Positions 36,682 to 45,956 are shown, counted from the stretch's first letter. The stretch is DNA of 64,000 nt from Phyllobacterium zundukense (GCF_002764115.1 NZ_CP017941.1:372001-436000); one strand, 5' to 3'. A program made the numbers and translations. The notes: generated by a model not told the origin, from the letters alone.

Positions 36682-37155
36682 ATGCGCTCTTTGATCTTTA
36701 AAACGGCGCTCGCCGCCATCCTTATCTCTACCCCTCTCGCAACCGCCTATGCGGCCTCCCATGATTCACACGATTCACACGGGTCGCGCGCCTCCGGCGA
36801 GTTTGATAGTCACGATCATGACCGTCGCGATTATAGGGCTTTGTACGACCTCGACGATGACCCTGTTGTGAATGAAGTGACGCCGATGCCGACCTTCGTC
36901 TCCGACACCCGGTTGAACACGATCCTCGGAGAGCTCCATGCCGCCGACGGTCGTATCATGGCTGACCGCGGGCGTAGGATGCTCAACCCCGCGGAAGTTC
37001 GCGGTCTCCGTTCGAAGGAAGCCATGATCCGCGGAGAAGCGGTCCGGACGGCGGCTCTGAACGGCGGCGTCGTACCCGGCATGCGTTATCACGTGATACA
37101 GCGTCAGATCGCCAATCTCGATACAACAATCTCACGCGACGCCCGCCACGTCTGA
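36682..37155 (+). CDS. exported hypothetical protein with His/Asp-rich segment
   Basis: A 157-residue protein. The ATG at 36682 has GGGAG nine bases upstream and opens a signal peptide (MRSLIFKTALAAILIS, then TPLATAYAA). The mature N-terminus is a His/Ser/Asp tract (SHDSHDSHGS, DSHDHDRRDY) that could bind metal. The remainder (TILGELHAADGRIMADRG, LNPAEVRGLRSKEA, PGMRYHVIQRQIANLD) is helical and unrecognised. Confidence 0.6.
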   Translation: MRSLIFKTALAAILISTPLATAYAASHDSHDSHGSRASGEFDSHDHDRRDYRALYDLDDDPVVNEVTPMPTFVSDTRLNTILGELHAADGRIMADRGRRMLNPAEVRGLRSKEAMIRGEAVRTAALNGGVVPGMRYHVIQRQIANLDTTISRDARHV

Positions 37156-37868
37156 TCACTAACCTCCATTGCCCGGTTGATCAAAGCAGGACGTGAAACC
37201 CTCGCCGGTTTGACTGGTGTTGAAATTCAAGGAATGCCGAGAACAACCGGGCAAGAATTAAAAGAAAACGATATCTGCCAGCAGCCCTACGATGCGCATG
37301 CTGCCTCCGGCTTCTACGTATCACTCCTTCCCGAGCTCGTGCGGAACAGCGGAGCGCTGAGCGCACCAAGGGGCAGAGCCCAAAGCCCTTGTTTTCTGAA
37401 ATGGGCGCAGGTGCGAAAAAAGGTGGGATGGAGCGATTGGCCCACAGCTATTGTGCAATGCGACAATTTGCACCCTATTATGCAGAGTCGTGTTGCCACG
37501 AATTTGAGCGGTGCGGGTTCTATCCTCCCGGAAGCCCCGCCATCAAATGCACTGCACCTCTCAGGACCGCTGCTCTCCTCCTCCCTGCAGCGGTCGTTTT
37601 TATGCGTCAACGCGGCGCAAGCGCAACGGAATCATCTCTCAACCGCAAAAAAAACGGGCGACGACATCAGCCGAGGCTCCAGGATCGTCGTCCCGTATCC
37701 ACCGCCATCCGGCATCGCTGTGGAACGGGTCGCCGATGTAGAGCCTTTTGGAAATTGGATAACCGTGGCGCCAGAGCCAGTTCAGGCGAGCCTTCCGGCT
37801 CAGGCCGAAGGTTCAGCGGGCGGTCGATGCTTTGCTGGAAGAGATGGCCAGTCCGGCGAAGTTTTAAA
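37156..37868. other. 713 bases without a confident gene
   Basis: A 237-codon plus-strand frame spans most of it, but its composition (many Ser/Pro/Arg, no domain, no ribosome site) suggests non-coding or decayed DNA. Confidence 0.45.
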
Positions 37869-38009
37869 TCAGCTCACTAGCGCGTCGTAAAGCCAGTCGG
37901 AGCCCATCGCAAGAGCAACTGAAGCAACCACAAAGACTAGTAGGATGAACTCCGCCTGATCCAAGTGCGGCATGTGGTTGTGATGAGGACCTTTACCAAA
38001 GTTCAGCAT
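37869..38009 (-). CDS. small single-helix membrane protein (46 aa)
   Basis: A short frame reads MLNFGKGPHHNHMPHLDQAE, then one hydrophobic helix (FILLVFVVASVALAMG) and SDWLYDALVS. GGAGG lies at good spacing before the ATG. The histidines in the N-terminal tail (PHHNHMPH) could bind metal. No family name is known to me. Confidence 0.5.
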   Translation of the reverse strand: MLNFGKGPHHNHMPHLDQAEFILLVFVVASVALAMGSDWLYDALVS

Positions 38010-38121
38010 AAATGCCTCCGTTAAAAGGAGTTCATATTATAGCATCTTCTTGAAGCCTAAATATTCAAAATTTCGCGATCCTACCATCAGGACTTTGGTG
38101 CATGAATAATTTCTGGACGTT

Positions 38122-38187
38122 CGGCGATACAAACGGCTGGAGCAAGCCATGGCTCAGTGGAAAGCCGTCAGCGGCCAGATTGTCTGA
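38122..38187 (+). pseudogene. IS6 transposase C-terminal scrap
   Basis: RRYKRLEQAMAQWKAVSGQIV followed by a stop resembles the C-terminus of IS6 transposases in this window (LNAMAEWKAMAEALA at 2.0 kb). Confidence 0.45.
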
Positions 38188-38610
38188 AACAGTCAGCACG
38201 TGCCTTAATATGCCTGTCCTGCAAACAAGGTGACAACGCCGCCTGGTTCAACGGCAACAAGGCTGTGCAAATAACAGCATAGAATATATGTGAAAGCATT
38301 CGCCCCTTTCGGGCAAAACAGTTGGCGGAGTGACCATGGCGTGATGTGCAACAAGACGGCTTGGACCGTATGAGCCGGAGAACCCGTGGCGTTGTCTTGC
38401 GCAATAAAGCGCGTCAACGTGAGAGGGACCGGATCAAGCGGAAAACGTCAGGCCAGCGGTCATGACGTACCGCAGGCGAAGGCCGGAGACATGACTGCAC
38501 CCGACCCGCCAAGCTTCAACATCTCCCAAAATCACCTTGCCAAACGGGCGCCATCCAGACATGACAACGCCAGGTAAAGTTGTCGTCGGCGGTATACCTA
38601 GATCTTGGGA
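38188..38610. other. 423 bases without a supported gene
   Basis: Nothing recognisable on either strand. Confidence 0.5.
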
Positions 38611-39237
38611 TCAATATAGCCAAAAATACGTTGGCAGATAACCGGTGGTCTGGAGGTATTCGATGCCCTCGATGGCCGGAAAGATCGCCAGGAAATAGAG
38701 GGCATCGAAGAATGTGCTTCCTAACGCTTTCGTGGAGAATCTGTGTTCATGCTCGTCCTGATACAGCCATGGCTTTGGCCAGTACCGCGGCGTTCTGGCT
38801 ACATATGCTTCGAACTCCGGGCCAAATTTGTCCCGAAGAAACGCCTCTTCCTTTCGGGCGGTCTCCCTGAACACCGCATAGGTGCCGAAACCCAGGCATG
38901 CGGCAACGATTATCGATCCAAACATGAGGCCGATGCCGAATGCTCCGATAGTCGAAAACAGATATAGAGGATTGCGAGTGACCGAGTATGGCCCGCTTAT
39001 CGCCAACTCGCTGTTCTTCCGGCCTCCCACATATAAGATGCTCCACAATCTCCCGAATATGCAGACGAGGATCAGGACAAAGCCTGTCATCTCTACAACC
39101 TCGTGAAAGATAGATGCTTCATCCCAACCGGGTCGAGAGAACAACAGCGAGCCGATCGCCGCTATGCTTAATCCCTGGACGACCTGAAGTCTTTTCCGCT
39201 GATTGAATGGTTGCGGGGCAGTAGAAACGGACATCAT
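38611..39237 (-). CDS. isoprenylcysteine carboxyl methyltransferase family protein
   Basis: A 208-residue membrane methyltransferase-like protein of the ICMT/DUF1295 group. It has several helices and the conserved C-terminal SAM-binding region LAISGPYSVTRNPLYLFSTIGAFGIGL, then RETARKEEAFLRDKFGPEFEAYVARTPRYWP. Bacterial members methylate lipids or small molecules. The true substrate is unknown. Two adjacent ATGs can start it. No obvious operon partner. Confidence 0.85.
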   Translation of the reverse strand: MMSVSTAPQPFNQRKRLQVVQGLSIAAIGSLLFSRPGWDEASIFHEVVEMTGFVLILVCIFGRLWSILYVGGRKNSELAISGPYSVTRNPLYLFSTIGAFGIGLMFGSIIVAACLGFGTYAVFRETARKEEAFLRDKFGPEFEAYVARTPRYWPKPWLYQDEHEHRFSTKALGSTFFDALYFLAIFPAIEGIEYLQTTGYLPTYFWLY

Positions 39238-39461
39238 GGTTCTTTCGACAGAGCTTTTGGCACTTGCGCCATACCGTCTATCCAATGTCGACGGATTTGT
39301 CAGAAGTGTGGCGCTGTCCCAGTTTGTCTACCATCCTTGTTTCTCGCAGAACAGTTTGAAATCCTTGCTGCATTAGCCCTCGCGAGTGTCGCAAGCCAGC
39401 GGCCATCAATTTGGCCATTTACAGGTCGCCTGCATTTGCCCAACAATTTGCGATAGTGCCC

Positions 39462-40390
39462 TCACAACGGCCTTCTATGAGAGATCCGCTGATCAGCAGA
39501 TCGCAGAGGATAATCTTGGGTTATCAGCGTCGTCTTGGCTCCGAGGTTAATTACTTTCGCGTTGGCAGGTAAATTCGTCAAACCTCCGGCCGTCAAAATT
39601 TGATCGGCTGGAAAGACTTGCTCAACGGTCGAAAATCCAAATGCAAATTCGTCCATAGCTTCTGTCGTAAATGAGCCTATCAGGAGCGGGCTGCTGTTGG
39701 ACGGTTTGTCGATCATAACGTCGGTTGGCCAGAATCGCAGCACCCGGCGACTGATTGGGTTGCTCAAATCCCGCTTGGTCAACGTCAGGGAAGCCGGCTT
39801 ACCAAGATTGGTGTTTGGTAGGGAGGCAAGGTGTTCGAAAGGTTGACGCGTTGGAATGACGGAGAAATATATTCCGTCCACCCAACCGTGATCCGATTGC
39901 GTCCACCCTGATGAAAATCTTGGCCAAATCACCCGGTGGCAAGTCAGATTGCAGCGACAATGGCTCGCCGACATCGCCATCCAAAAGCGAGCGGGCTTCG
40001 GGCAGCGTCTTCCATCCGCCACTCAGCCAATCCTCGTGGTCATGGCCTGGATCTGGAGTTGGTTGGCATATTTGATCTTCGCTGTGTCAAAGGATGATCT
40101 GACATGAAACGGATAGACGATTGCCAACACCAGACCAAGTATTGCCGCCATTTTACCTACCGACCCTGCAATCGGTCGATCATGAATCACAAAAGCAAAA
40201 ACCGAAACGACGCCGGTACCAAATAACAGACCTGCAAGAACGTCGCTTGGCCAATGCGCTTGAAGATACATTCGGGAAAGGGCGATCATTGTGACCACAA
40301 AGGCGGCGGCGGCGTAGATGGCCATGCGCCAGCGCGCCGACAAGTTGCGCGCGCATAGGACAGCAAGGGAGGAGGCAACCCCGAGCCTTC
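39462..40390 (-). pseudogene. PAP2 phosphatase with LssY C-terminal domain, truncated and frameshifted
   Basis: The right part encodes the C-terminal half of a PAP2 acid phosphatase with the third active-site motif SRMYLQAHWPSD and several helices. After a frame change at 40023 an LssY-type domain follows (LSGGWKTLPEARSLLDGDVGEP to RVDAIGSRLGGRNIF), then another shift and the C-terminal part (KRDLSNPISRRVLRFWPTD, GGLTNLPANAKVINLGAKT). The N-terminal PAP2 motifs are replaced by a transposase fragment. Confidence 0.68.
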
Positions 40391-40861
40391 GGGCAGCGGG
40401 CTCGACATACAGGTGATCCTTTCTCTTTGTAACAGGATGGTGCCGTCCGAAGTAGACATCGGCCGGAGTGAGATTGCTGATGCTCTCATGATATCGGCGA
40501 TGGTTGTAATGATCGACGAATGCGGCGATTTGCGCTTCGAGGTCTTCTGAGAAGAAGTAGTTCTCGAGCAGGATGCGGTTCTTCAGGGGTCTGGTGCCAG
40601 CGCTCGATCTTGCCTTGGGTCTGTGGGTGTCCGGGAGCACCGTGAGCCTGTCTGATAGACCGCTTTTCGAGCCATTCGCCCAGCTCGCCCGCGAACTCCT
40701 TCGACCAACTGTAAATAGAGGCTCTCGGCAATGCCCTCACGGCGGCAAAGCGCTGCGATGCGTGGACGCTGGTGTGTATTCACGGGGTACGATCCTTTTC
40801 CCACATGCTCAGGTGCTGGAGTCGGCATCCGCCGATCGGATCGGGCAGCAGGCGTTGACAT
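40390..40861 (-). pseudogene. IS3/rve-type transposase C-terminal remnant
   Basis: Pieces of an integrase-core transposase in several frames: QAHGAPGHPQTQGKIERWHQT, then LKNRILLENYFFSEDLEAQIAAF and VDHYNHRRYHESISNLTPADVYFGR. The last fragment is fused in frame with the PAP2 remnant, giving a continuous chimeric frame of 205 codons. Confidence 0.7.
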
Positions 40862-41027
40862 TGGATTTTAATAACTGTAGTAATACCGCATTGAGTTTTG
40901 GATCGTTTGACTTTTGTTTCTTCGCGCCTTGAGCGTGCTCTAACGAACTTCCCCTTCAAAAATCGAGAATAGCGGCAAACGTGCATTTGCGCGGTGCTTA
41001 TCTTTTATTGCTACGAAAGGGTTTGTT

Positions 41028-41237
41028 ATGACCACTGGCACAGTTAAATGGTTTAATACTACAAAAGGTTTCGGTTTTATTCAGCCCGACAATGGCGGTG
41101 CGGATGCCTTCGTTCACATCTCGGCAGTCGAGCGCGCAGGAATGCGCGAAATCGTCGAAGGTCAGAAGATCGCCTACGAAATGGTTCGCGATGCCAAGTC
41201 GGGCAAGATGTCCGCAGAACAGCTTCAGGCTGGTTAA
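41028..41237 (+). CDS. cold-shock domain protein, CspA family
   Basis: A 69-residue single cold-shock domain with RNA-binding motifs KGFGFIQP (RNP1) and DAFVHISAV (RNP2). It acts as an RNA chaperone. An AAAGGG ribosome site precedes the ATG, and a clear intrinsic terminator follows. Two small charged-protein genes lie downstream. Confidence 0.95.
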   Translation: MTTGTVKWFNTTKGFGFIQPDNGGADAFVHISAVERAGMREIVEGQKIAYEMVRDAKSGKMSAEQLQAG

Positions 41238-41302
41238 TCAGCGTTGGCTTCCCTGGTGACCACGGATGTACTGGCACCGCGGGGAAGTAAATGCGAATGG
41301 AA

Positions 41303-41329
41303 GGTCAGGCTAAAAGCCTGGCCTTTTTT
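41303..41329 (+). terminator. rho-independent terminator after the cold-shock gene
   Basis: A GGTCAGGCT/AGCCTGGCC stem (one G-T pair) with a short A-rich loop followed by six T residues. A textbook intrinsic terminator 66 bases after the stop codon. Confidence 0.85.
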
Positions 41330-41376
41330 GTGACCTGCTTTCGCTTTGGGCGAGCCGGAACAAGGACACGACAATA

Positions 41377-41616
41377 ATGGTAGAGAATTCGAAGAAGACA
41401 CGTGATGCTGCTGAGTTGTCATTCAGCAAAACCCAGACCCAGGCCCTAACACGAAGCCGTATAATATCCGAACAGGATGCTCTCATCCAGGCGCGCGACA
41501 TCAAAACCGCTCGATTGAGAGAATTGCGACTGGATAAAGAAGCTGAGGACGCAACTCACGTTGACGCCAATCCCGGTTCGAAACGTTCCGGCCGACGCTC
41601 GCTGGACCCAAACTAG
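41377..41616 (+). CDS. small charged hypothetical protein
   Basis: 79 residues, rich in Ala, Arg, Glu and Lys (TRDAAELSFSKTQTQALTRSR, ARDIKTARLRELRLDKEAED), predicted helical. Similar short proteins follow cold-shock genes in rhizobia. No function is known. The ribosome site is weak. Confidence 0.55.
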   Translation: MVENSKKTRDAAELSFSKTQTQALTRSRIISEQDALIQARDIKTARLRELRLDKEAEDATHVDANPGSKRSGRRSLDPN

Positions 41617-41724
41617 TATCTGAGGTTTGGAAGTTCTTCCACGACGGTGATTTGGAATCACACGCCCTCAGATCTGCATAAAACTTGCCTCCTTTAAAAA
41701 CTTACACAATAGGACGACCATCGA

Positions 41725-42087
41725 TTGAAACATGTTCAGGACTTCGCCGATCGGCGCAATGCGGCTGCCGAGGCCAAAAAAGCCCTCCTTAAAAAGTTTG
41801 TGACTGCGCCAAAAGCCAATGATCCCCAAATGGTCGCCAAACGCACGGAGCGGGAGGCACTTTCGGCAGCCCGTGCGGCGAGGCGAGCGGAGCGAGAGCG
41901 CTTGTTCCAGGAAGAGCAAAATCGTCAGCAGGTAGAGGCAGCAGCCGTCATCGAAGCTGCCGCGGCGGAAGCCAACGCGCGGGAAGCTGATGCCAAGAAC
42001 CGCATCTCCCGCGTTGTGTCAGACGAAGCCGAGCGCAAGGCTGAACGTGACCGGCGCTATGCGGCGCGCAAAGCGCGGCAAGGCTAG
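41725..42087 (+). CDS. DUF6481 family protein
   Basis: A 120-residue, almost wholly helical and highly charged protein: FADRRNAAAEAKKALLKKFVTAPKAN, then long Ala/Glu/Arg repeats ending DRRYAARKARQG, as in DUF6481. The frame has no ATG at its start, so a TTG at 41725 with a weak AGGA is assumed, or the native start has been lost. Function is unknown. It lies downstream of the cold-shock gene. Confidence 0.65.
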   Translation: MKHVQDFADRRNAAAEAKKALLKKFVTAPKANDPQMVAKRTEREALSAARAARRAERERLFQEEQNRQQVEAAAVIEAAAAEANAREADAKNRISRVVSDEAERKAERDRRYAARKARQG

Positions 42088-42156
42088 CGCCCGATGTCAA
42101 TCTCTGGTTTCGATTTGGTCAAAATCAGTGGGAAACGCCCCGCCCAAAGGATATTA

Positions 42157-42430
42157 TTACGCGATCAGCGGGAGATAAGACGTGTTACCATACCGACCAG
42201 TTCGGTCATTGCTAAACGGTTTCCTGAGAGAGCCGTCCCAAATATCGTGAACGCAATTGCCGGTGGAAAAGACAATCGGAACGGCGAGTGCGTCGGCTCG
42301 GCTGTTGTTACCATTCAGATTCATATCCAGCATGGCGGCGTCGAACACTTGCACGTCGATCAGGGCAATGGCCTGATCGATCGTGGCGGCCGAGGTCACG
42401 GTTTCGCATCCGAGATCGGCCAGCCCCTAC
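42157..42430 (-). pseudogene. degenerate receiver-domain paralogue
   Basis: The minus strand reads DQAIALIDVQVFDAAMLDMNLNG, then VPIVFSTGNCVHDIWDG, which parallels the receiver at 21.5-21.8 kb (AAMLDMNLNG, FVFSTGNSINDIWDG). The N-terminal acidic pocket and the final Lys segment are lost or shifted. Confidence 0.7.
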
Positions 42431-42885
42431 ACTGCCCCGAGCCAGGTTTTACACCCATGCTTTCGTGAAGATCCTCGCGGCAAGTGCGAGCGCTCTCGGT
42501 TTTCAGCGGTTACGGCGCCGGAGACCGAATCCATGAAGCGATAGGACTCATGTAGCTCGGCGTTCATCGATCCAACGCATCATGGATAGACGCGGTGAAC
42601 GCATATGTGCCTTGTGCAGTCGACGTCGGCGGAACCGAAGGGCAACGGAGGCCTCATTGACGAATACTCCCTATGGGCAACGTCCGACCTGATACGGGCA
42701 TGTCCTGCTTTCGTGGAGACGCGAGCACGCGAATGCTTAGCAGCATGGGGTAAGCTTCTTCTTGGCAATCTGATGCTGATCGCCAATGAGCTGCGCGGCG
42801 TATGTCGTCAACAGCACTTGCGGCATAATATATTTCTTTCTGTCCCGGCAGATCAATAAATCCTTCGGACAAAGCTCAGCCAGGC
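42431..42885. other. 455 bases without a supported gene
   Basis: No frame with a recognised motif. Confidence 0.45.
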
Positions 42886-43071
42886 TTGCTTATAAAGCTA
42901 TTTGGGCGGAAACATCTCTTGCCTGATCAGCAGGTCGAAGCGGGCAATAGATTGCTTGAGATGAAGCGGACTTTTACTCGTGGCCACTTCGGTCCATGGC
43001 TCGCCAAGGACTCTGGCATCTCTCAGGGAACTGCACACAAATACATGCGGATCGCCAAGGAGGCTGCGTGA
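42886..43071 (+). pseudogene. DUF3102-like short frame
   Basis: EAGNRLLEMKRTFTRGHFGPWLAKDSGISQGTAHKYMRIAKEAA resembles the DUF3102 pattern (a length of helix, then GxFGPWL, then a helix-turn-helix-like TAxxYMR). The frame opens with TTG and is only 61 codons, so it is probably a fragment. Confidence 0.4.
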
Positions 43072-43074
43072 TGC

Positions 43075-43458
43075 CGGTCTATCGCAATGTGCGCTGCGTT
43101 CGCGACTGGATCGTCACCGCGAGGGATGCGCCTCAGATCATCCATATCGATCCGTACACCTTTGGGCATTGGATCGCGAAGGCTATATCCAGCAGACAGC
43201 CCGCAAGGGATGTTGCCGGCTCGGCTCAAACATAGATGCACATGCAGAACCCGTCAGAATCGCCCGTATCAAACCGCCACACGCGAGAGGGCAAAATCCA
43301 GCGGCCAAAGAGCTGCCGGATCGAGAATGCGCTCAGCGATGCTGCTTCATGCTGACGTTGCCGGCGCGACCAGCCCCGACAATATAGCCGATCATTAACA
43401 CCATTGAGGATGGTGAGCTAAGGAACCTCAGGTTAGAAGCCCCGTCAGCATCCCCAGC
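43075..43458. other. 384 bases without a confident gene
   Basis: A short plus-strand frame directly after the DUF3102-like piece (MPVYRNVRCVRDWIVTARD) is open for 54 codons but unrecognised. Confidence 0.4.
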
Positions 43459-43872
43459 TCACGCTGATGCTATAGCCTTTTCGATCTCTTGGACCGAATG
43501 CCCTGTCAGGTCTTTCGAAATCTCACCAATCAGGATTGATACAAGTTCCTTATGATAATGCTTTCGCAACTCTCCAAGAGCTTTGGGTGCTGCGATTATA
43601 ACGAGGCCAGTGATCCTTCCCTTGAGCACCCGCTGATTAAGCAAGTCTGCAATTCCGGCAGCAAAATTGTCCTCGTTAGCTTGGCCTTGATCGGGATTTG
43701 CCGAACTGCTCTTGCGTCCAGCACTTGCGTTGTTTGTTTCGGTGTCGACATCGGCTTCTGCAAGAGCATTTAGTTTTGGAATTGCGTCCTCACTAACATT
43801 CTGAAAAAGATTCAACTTGCGCCCGGCATTGCTCGCGGCTATCGCCATCGTCGAGCGCGCCGGACCGGCCAT
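43459..43872 (-). pseudogene. host attachment protein family (baeRF-like), N-terminally truncated
   Basis: From RKLNLFQNVSEDAIPKLNAL onward the frame follows the AtsE/host-attachment family, including GLVIIAAPKALGELRKHYHKELVSILIGEISKDLTGHSVQEIEKAI. The family's usual start (about 15 residues) is replaced by unrelated sequence upstream of about 43820, so the native start is missing. It may still be expressed as a shorter protein. Confidence 0.65.
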
Positions 43873-43993
43873 ACTCGAGATGCTTCACGCCTATACACTC
43901 GGCGAAAACCGCGCCCACTTCGGCAAGCTCGCCGTTCAAATGCTTGCCCAAAACTGTATGTCTGCCGATCCACAACAATTGCAGTTAATTTGA
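43816..43993 (+). other. unrecognised coding remnant
   Basis: A plus-strand frame (IVERAGPAILEMLHAYTLGENRAHFGKLAVQML, then a stop) has protein-like composition and abuts the truncated attachment-protein gene. I do not recognise the family. Confidence 0.35.
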
Positions 43994-44015
43994 TAATGAC
44001 GTCGCTTGGATTCTC

Positions 44016-44076
44016 AAATTAACTACAGCAATCTCGCCTGAACGGCCGCATTCGTACGATTAAGTACAGCGCGACA
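44016..44076 (+). repeat. 61-bp degenerate direct repeat, unit 1
   Basis: Aligns without gaps to 44597-44657, 47 of 61 bases identical. The best-conserved core is CGGCCGCATTC and the end AAGT-CAGCG-GACA. The two units bracket the second MITE. Confidence 0.6.
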
Positions 44077-44249
44077 AACAATCCCAACAACATTGGCGCT
44101 TGTTCGTTGCCGATGGGTGAACGATCAGTCGTCAGCCGCTCGGAAACACTTAACAATTTCAAGAGGATGCCTTCATGGGACATTATACTCGAATTCTCAT
44201 TGTTGCACCAAATTTGAGAATTTTAGCGTACAAAATCTCATAATTGCGA

Positions 44250-44596
44250 GGTCTTCCTCAAAGTGTGTGGTGCTCGGCTTGAACGATCGCCCGAAAACAC
44301 TTCTCCCTGCGCACACCGGACGCATCAGGTAGCTGAAATTGTTCACCTCGACGGCCTGCCAGCGCGCCTGATGAAGCATCTTGGCATTCCAGTCAGCGAC
44401 GACACCATATCGCAGCAGTTTAAGCGCAATATCACCGCTGTGGCACCCAGGTAGGTGTTGAAGCTGGCCCAAGACTGTGACTTTGGGCCATTCTGGCGGA
44501 TTTGGAACGCAACGAAGCTGTCGATGACCTGTCGGATCGCCCGGCTTCAGGGCGCCAGTTTGTAAAGCAAAATCACCACACACTTTGAGGAAGACC
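44250..44596. repeat. 347-bp ISL3-derived MITE, copy 2
   Basis: Identical to the element at 35777-36123 except for two substitutions near its right end, including the perfect 23-bp terminal repeats. It separates the remnant zone from the benzoate island, and its right end directly touches repeat unit 2. Confidence 0.85.
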
Positions 44597-44657
44597 CAAT
44601 TAAGTGCAGCAGTTAAGCGTGATCGGCCGCATTCTTACAGTTAAGTGCAGCGTGACA
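44597..44657 (+). repeat. 61-bp degenerate direct repeat, unit 2
   Basis: The partner of 44016-44076. It contains internal repetition of TTAAGTGCAGC, as seen in the multiple terminal repeats of IS21-like elements, so it may be an IS end scar. Confidence 0.55.
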
Positions 44658-44659
44658 GA

Positions 44660-45014
44660 GCGCCTTGATGGTGAGCGTGACCTCGAACTCTGCCTTCGGC
44701 CGGATGGAGCCGGACTCGCGCACCAGCCAGTCGGCGATTTCTTCCCGGTGCTCTTCCGCTACGCGGTCGGCCGTCCGCAGGATTTCGGCGCGCCGCTCAT
44801 AGGATACCGCGGCCCAGACCGGCTGCGCCAAGCGGGCTTTGGCGGCGGCAGAGGCGATCTCGGCCGGCCCAGCCATGCCGATCCGACCGAGCTTCTTGCC
44901 CGTCGCAGGCTCGATGACATCCGCGACAGCTTCGGGCGCGGTCCATTTGCCATCGAAAGTAACGCCGCTCAACTGTCGTTCCTAGAGAAGCCTGTTCGTG
45001 ATGTTTCCGTTCAT
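44660..45014 (-). pseudogene. benzaldehyde-type aldehyde dehydrogenase, dead N-terminal fragment
   Basis: After a GGGAGG ribosome site the ATG at 45014 opens MNGNITNRLL, then a TAG stop at codon 11. The same frame continues as SGVTFDGKWTAPEAV, EPATGKKLGRIGMAGPAEI and YERRAEILRTADRVAEEH, the N-terminus of an XylC/benzaldehyde dehydrogenase. Homology ends at about 44665, next to a repeat and the MITE, so the NAD-binding and catalytic Cys regions are gone. It would have fed benzaldehyde into the benzoate pathway. Confidence 0.75.
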
Positions 45015-45071
45015 GGTGTTGTATCCTCCCGTAATTGTTGATGATGGTGACGCCGATCAGCGTCGTGAAGA

Positions 45072-45956
45072 TCAAGTTTCAGTGTCGACCGCCCGCCAAG
45101 TCGGCTGAAGTACAGAAAACTCCTCCGCGCATGAATGATTTACTCGACTGTCGTCTACCGCATTGCTGTTGAAAAATTCCAGAAGTGCGGCGTTGAAGGT
45201 GTGCGCCGACTCGATGTTGACGATATGCCGGCCGGGCAACGACAGATGCCGGCCCTGTTGCACGCCGGCGGCAATGCTTTCCAGGTCGGCTGGCGGGCAC
45301 ACCGGGTCGTCATCGCCGGAAACCGCGAGCAGAGGGTTGGCGATCCGTTCGATACCATCGCGCAAGTCGGCCCCGGCCAGAGCGGCACAGCAGCCGATAT
45401 ATCCATCGATCGACGTGGCGACAAAACTGTCGAGCACCTTGCCGACGGTGCCGCCGGGTTCGACTGCGTTGAAACTCGGAGAGAACCAGCGTTCGGCGGT
45501 GGCGGCGGTCAGTGCCGCAAGACCGTTCTCCCGCACGGCGTCCATTCGCGCGGTCCAGCTTTCGGCGGTACCGATCTTCGCGGATGTCGCGCACACAGCG
45601 ATACTGCCAAGGCGCTGCCCGGCATGAATGCCCAGCCACTGCCCCGTGAGGCCGCCGATAGACAGACCGCAGAAATGCACTCGCTCTATTTGCAGCGCAT
45701 CGAGCAGCGCGAGCACGTCGTTGCCGAGGTCGGAGAGACCGTATGGCGGCGGTGGAGCCGACGACAGTCCGTGACCGCGACGATCATACCGCAGCATGCG
45801 GAAATGCCGCCACAGTCCGGCCACCTGCGCGTCCCACATGTGAAGGTCGGTGCCGAGCGAATTGCAGAAGATAAGCCAGGGCTTGCTTTGGCTGCCAGCC
45901 GTGTCGCCGTCGATGCGGTAATGGAGGCGATGACTGGGAAGATCGAGATAAGGCAT
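45072..45956 (-). CDS. pcaD: 3-oxoadipate enol-lactonase
   Basis: A 294-residue alpha/beta hydrolase that hydrolyses 3-oxoadipate enol-lactone to 3-oxoadipate. It has ICNSLGTDLHMWD-type oxyanion sequence (FCNSLGTDLHMWD), YDRRGHGLSS, the nucleophile in CGLSIGGLTGQWLG, the Asp in SGDDDPVCPP and the His in IESAHTFNAALLEF. There is no fused carboxymuconolactone decarboxylase domain. It completes the catechol branch begun by catA-catB-catC. The C-terminal 30 residues (from VDDSRVNHS) look non-homologous, perhaps after a stop-codon loss. Confidence 0.88.
   Translation of the reverse strand: MPYLDLPSHRLHYRIDGDTAGSQSKPWLIFCNSLGTDLHMWDAQVAGLWRHFRMLRYDRRGHGLSSAPPPPYGLSDLGNDVLALLDALQIERVHFCGLSIGGLTGQWLGIHAGQRLGSIAVCATSAKIGTAESWTARMDAVRENGLAALTAATAERWFSPSFNAVEPGGTVGKVLDSFVATSIDGYIGCCAALAGADLRDGIERIANPLLAVSGDDDPVCPPADLESIAAGVQQGRHLSLPGRHIVNIESAHTFNAALLEFFNSNAVDDSRVNHSCAEEFSVLQPTWRAVDTET

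Noticed and set aside
37177..37890. 237-codon plus-strand frame as a gene
   Set aside because: No ribosome site, no signal or domain, biased composition, and its 3' end overlaps a better-supported small gene on the other strand.
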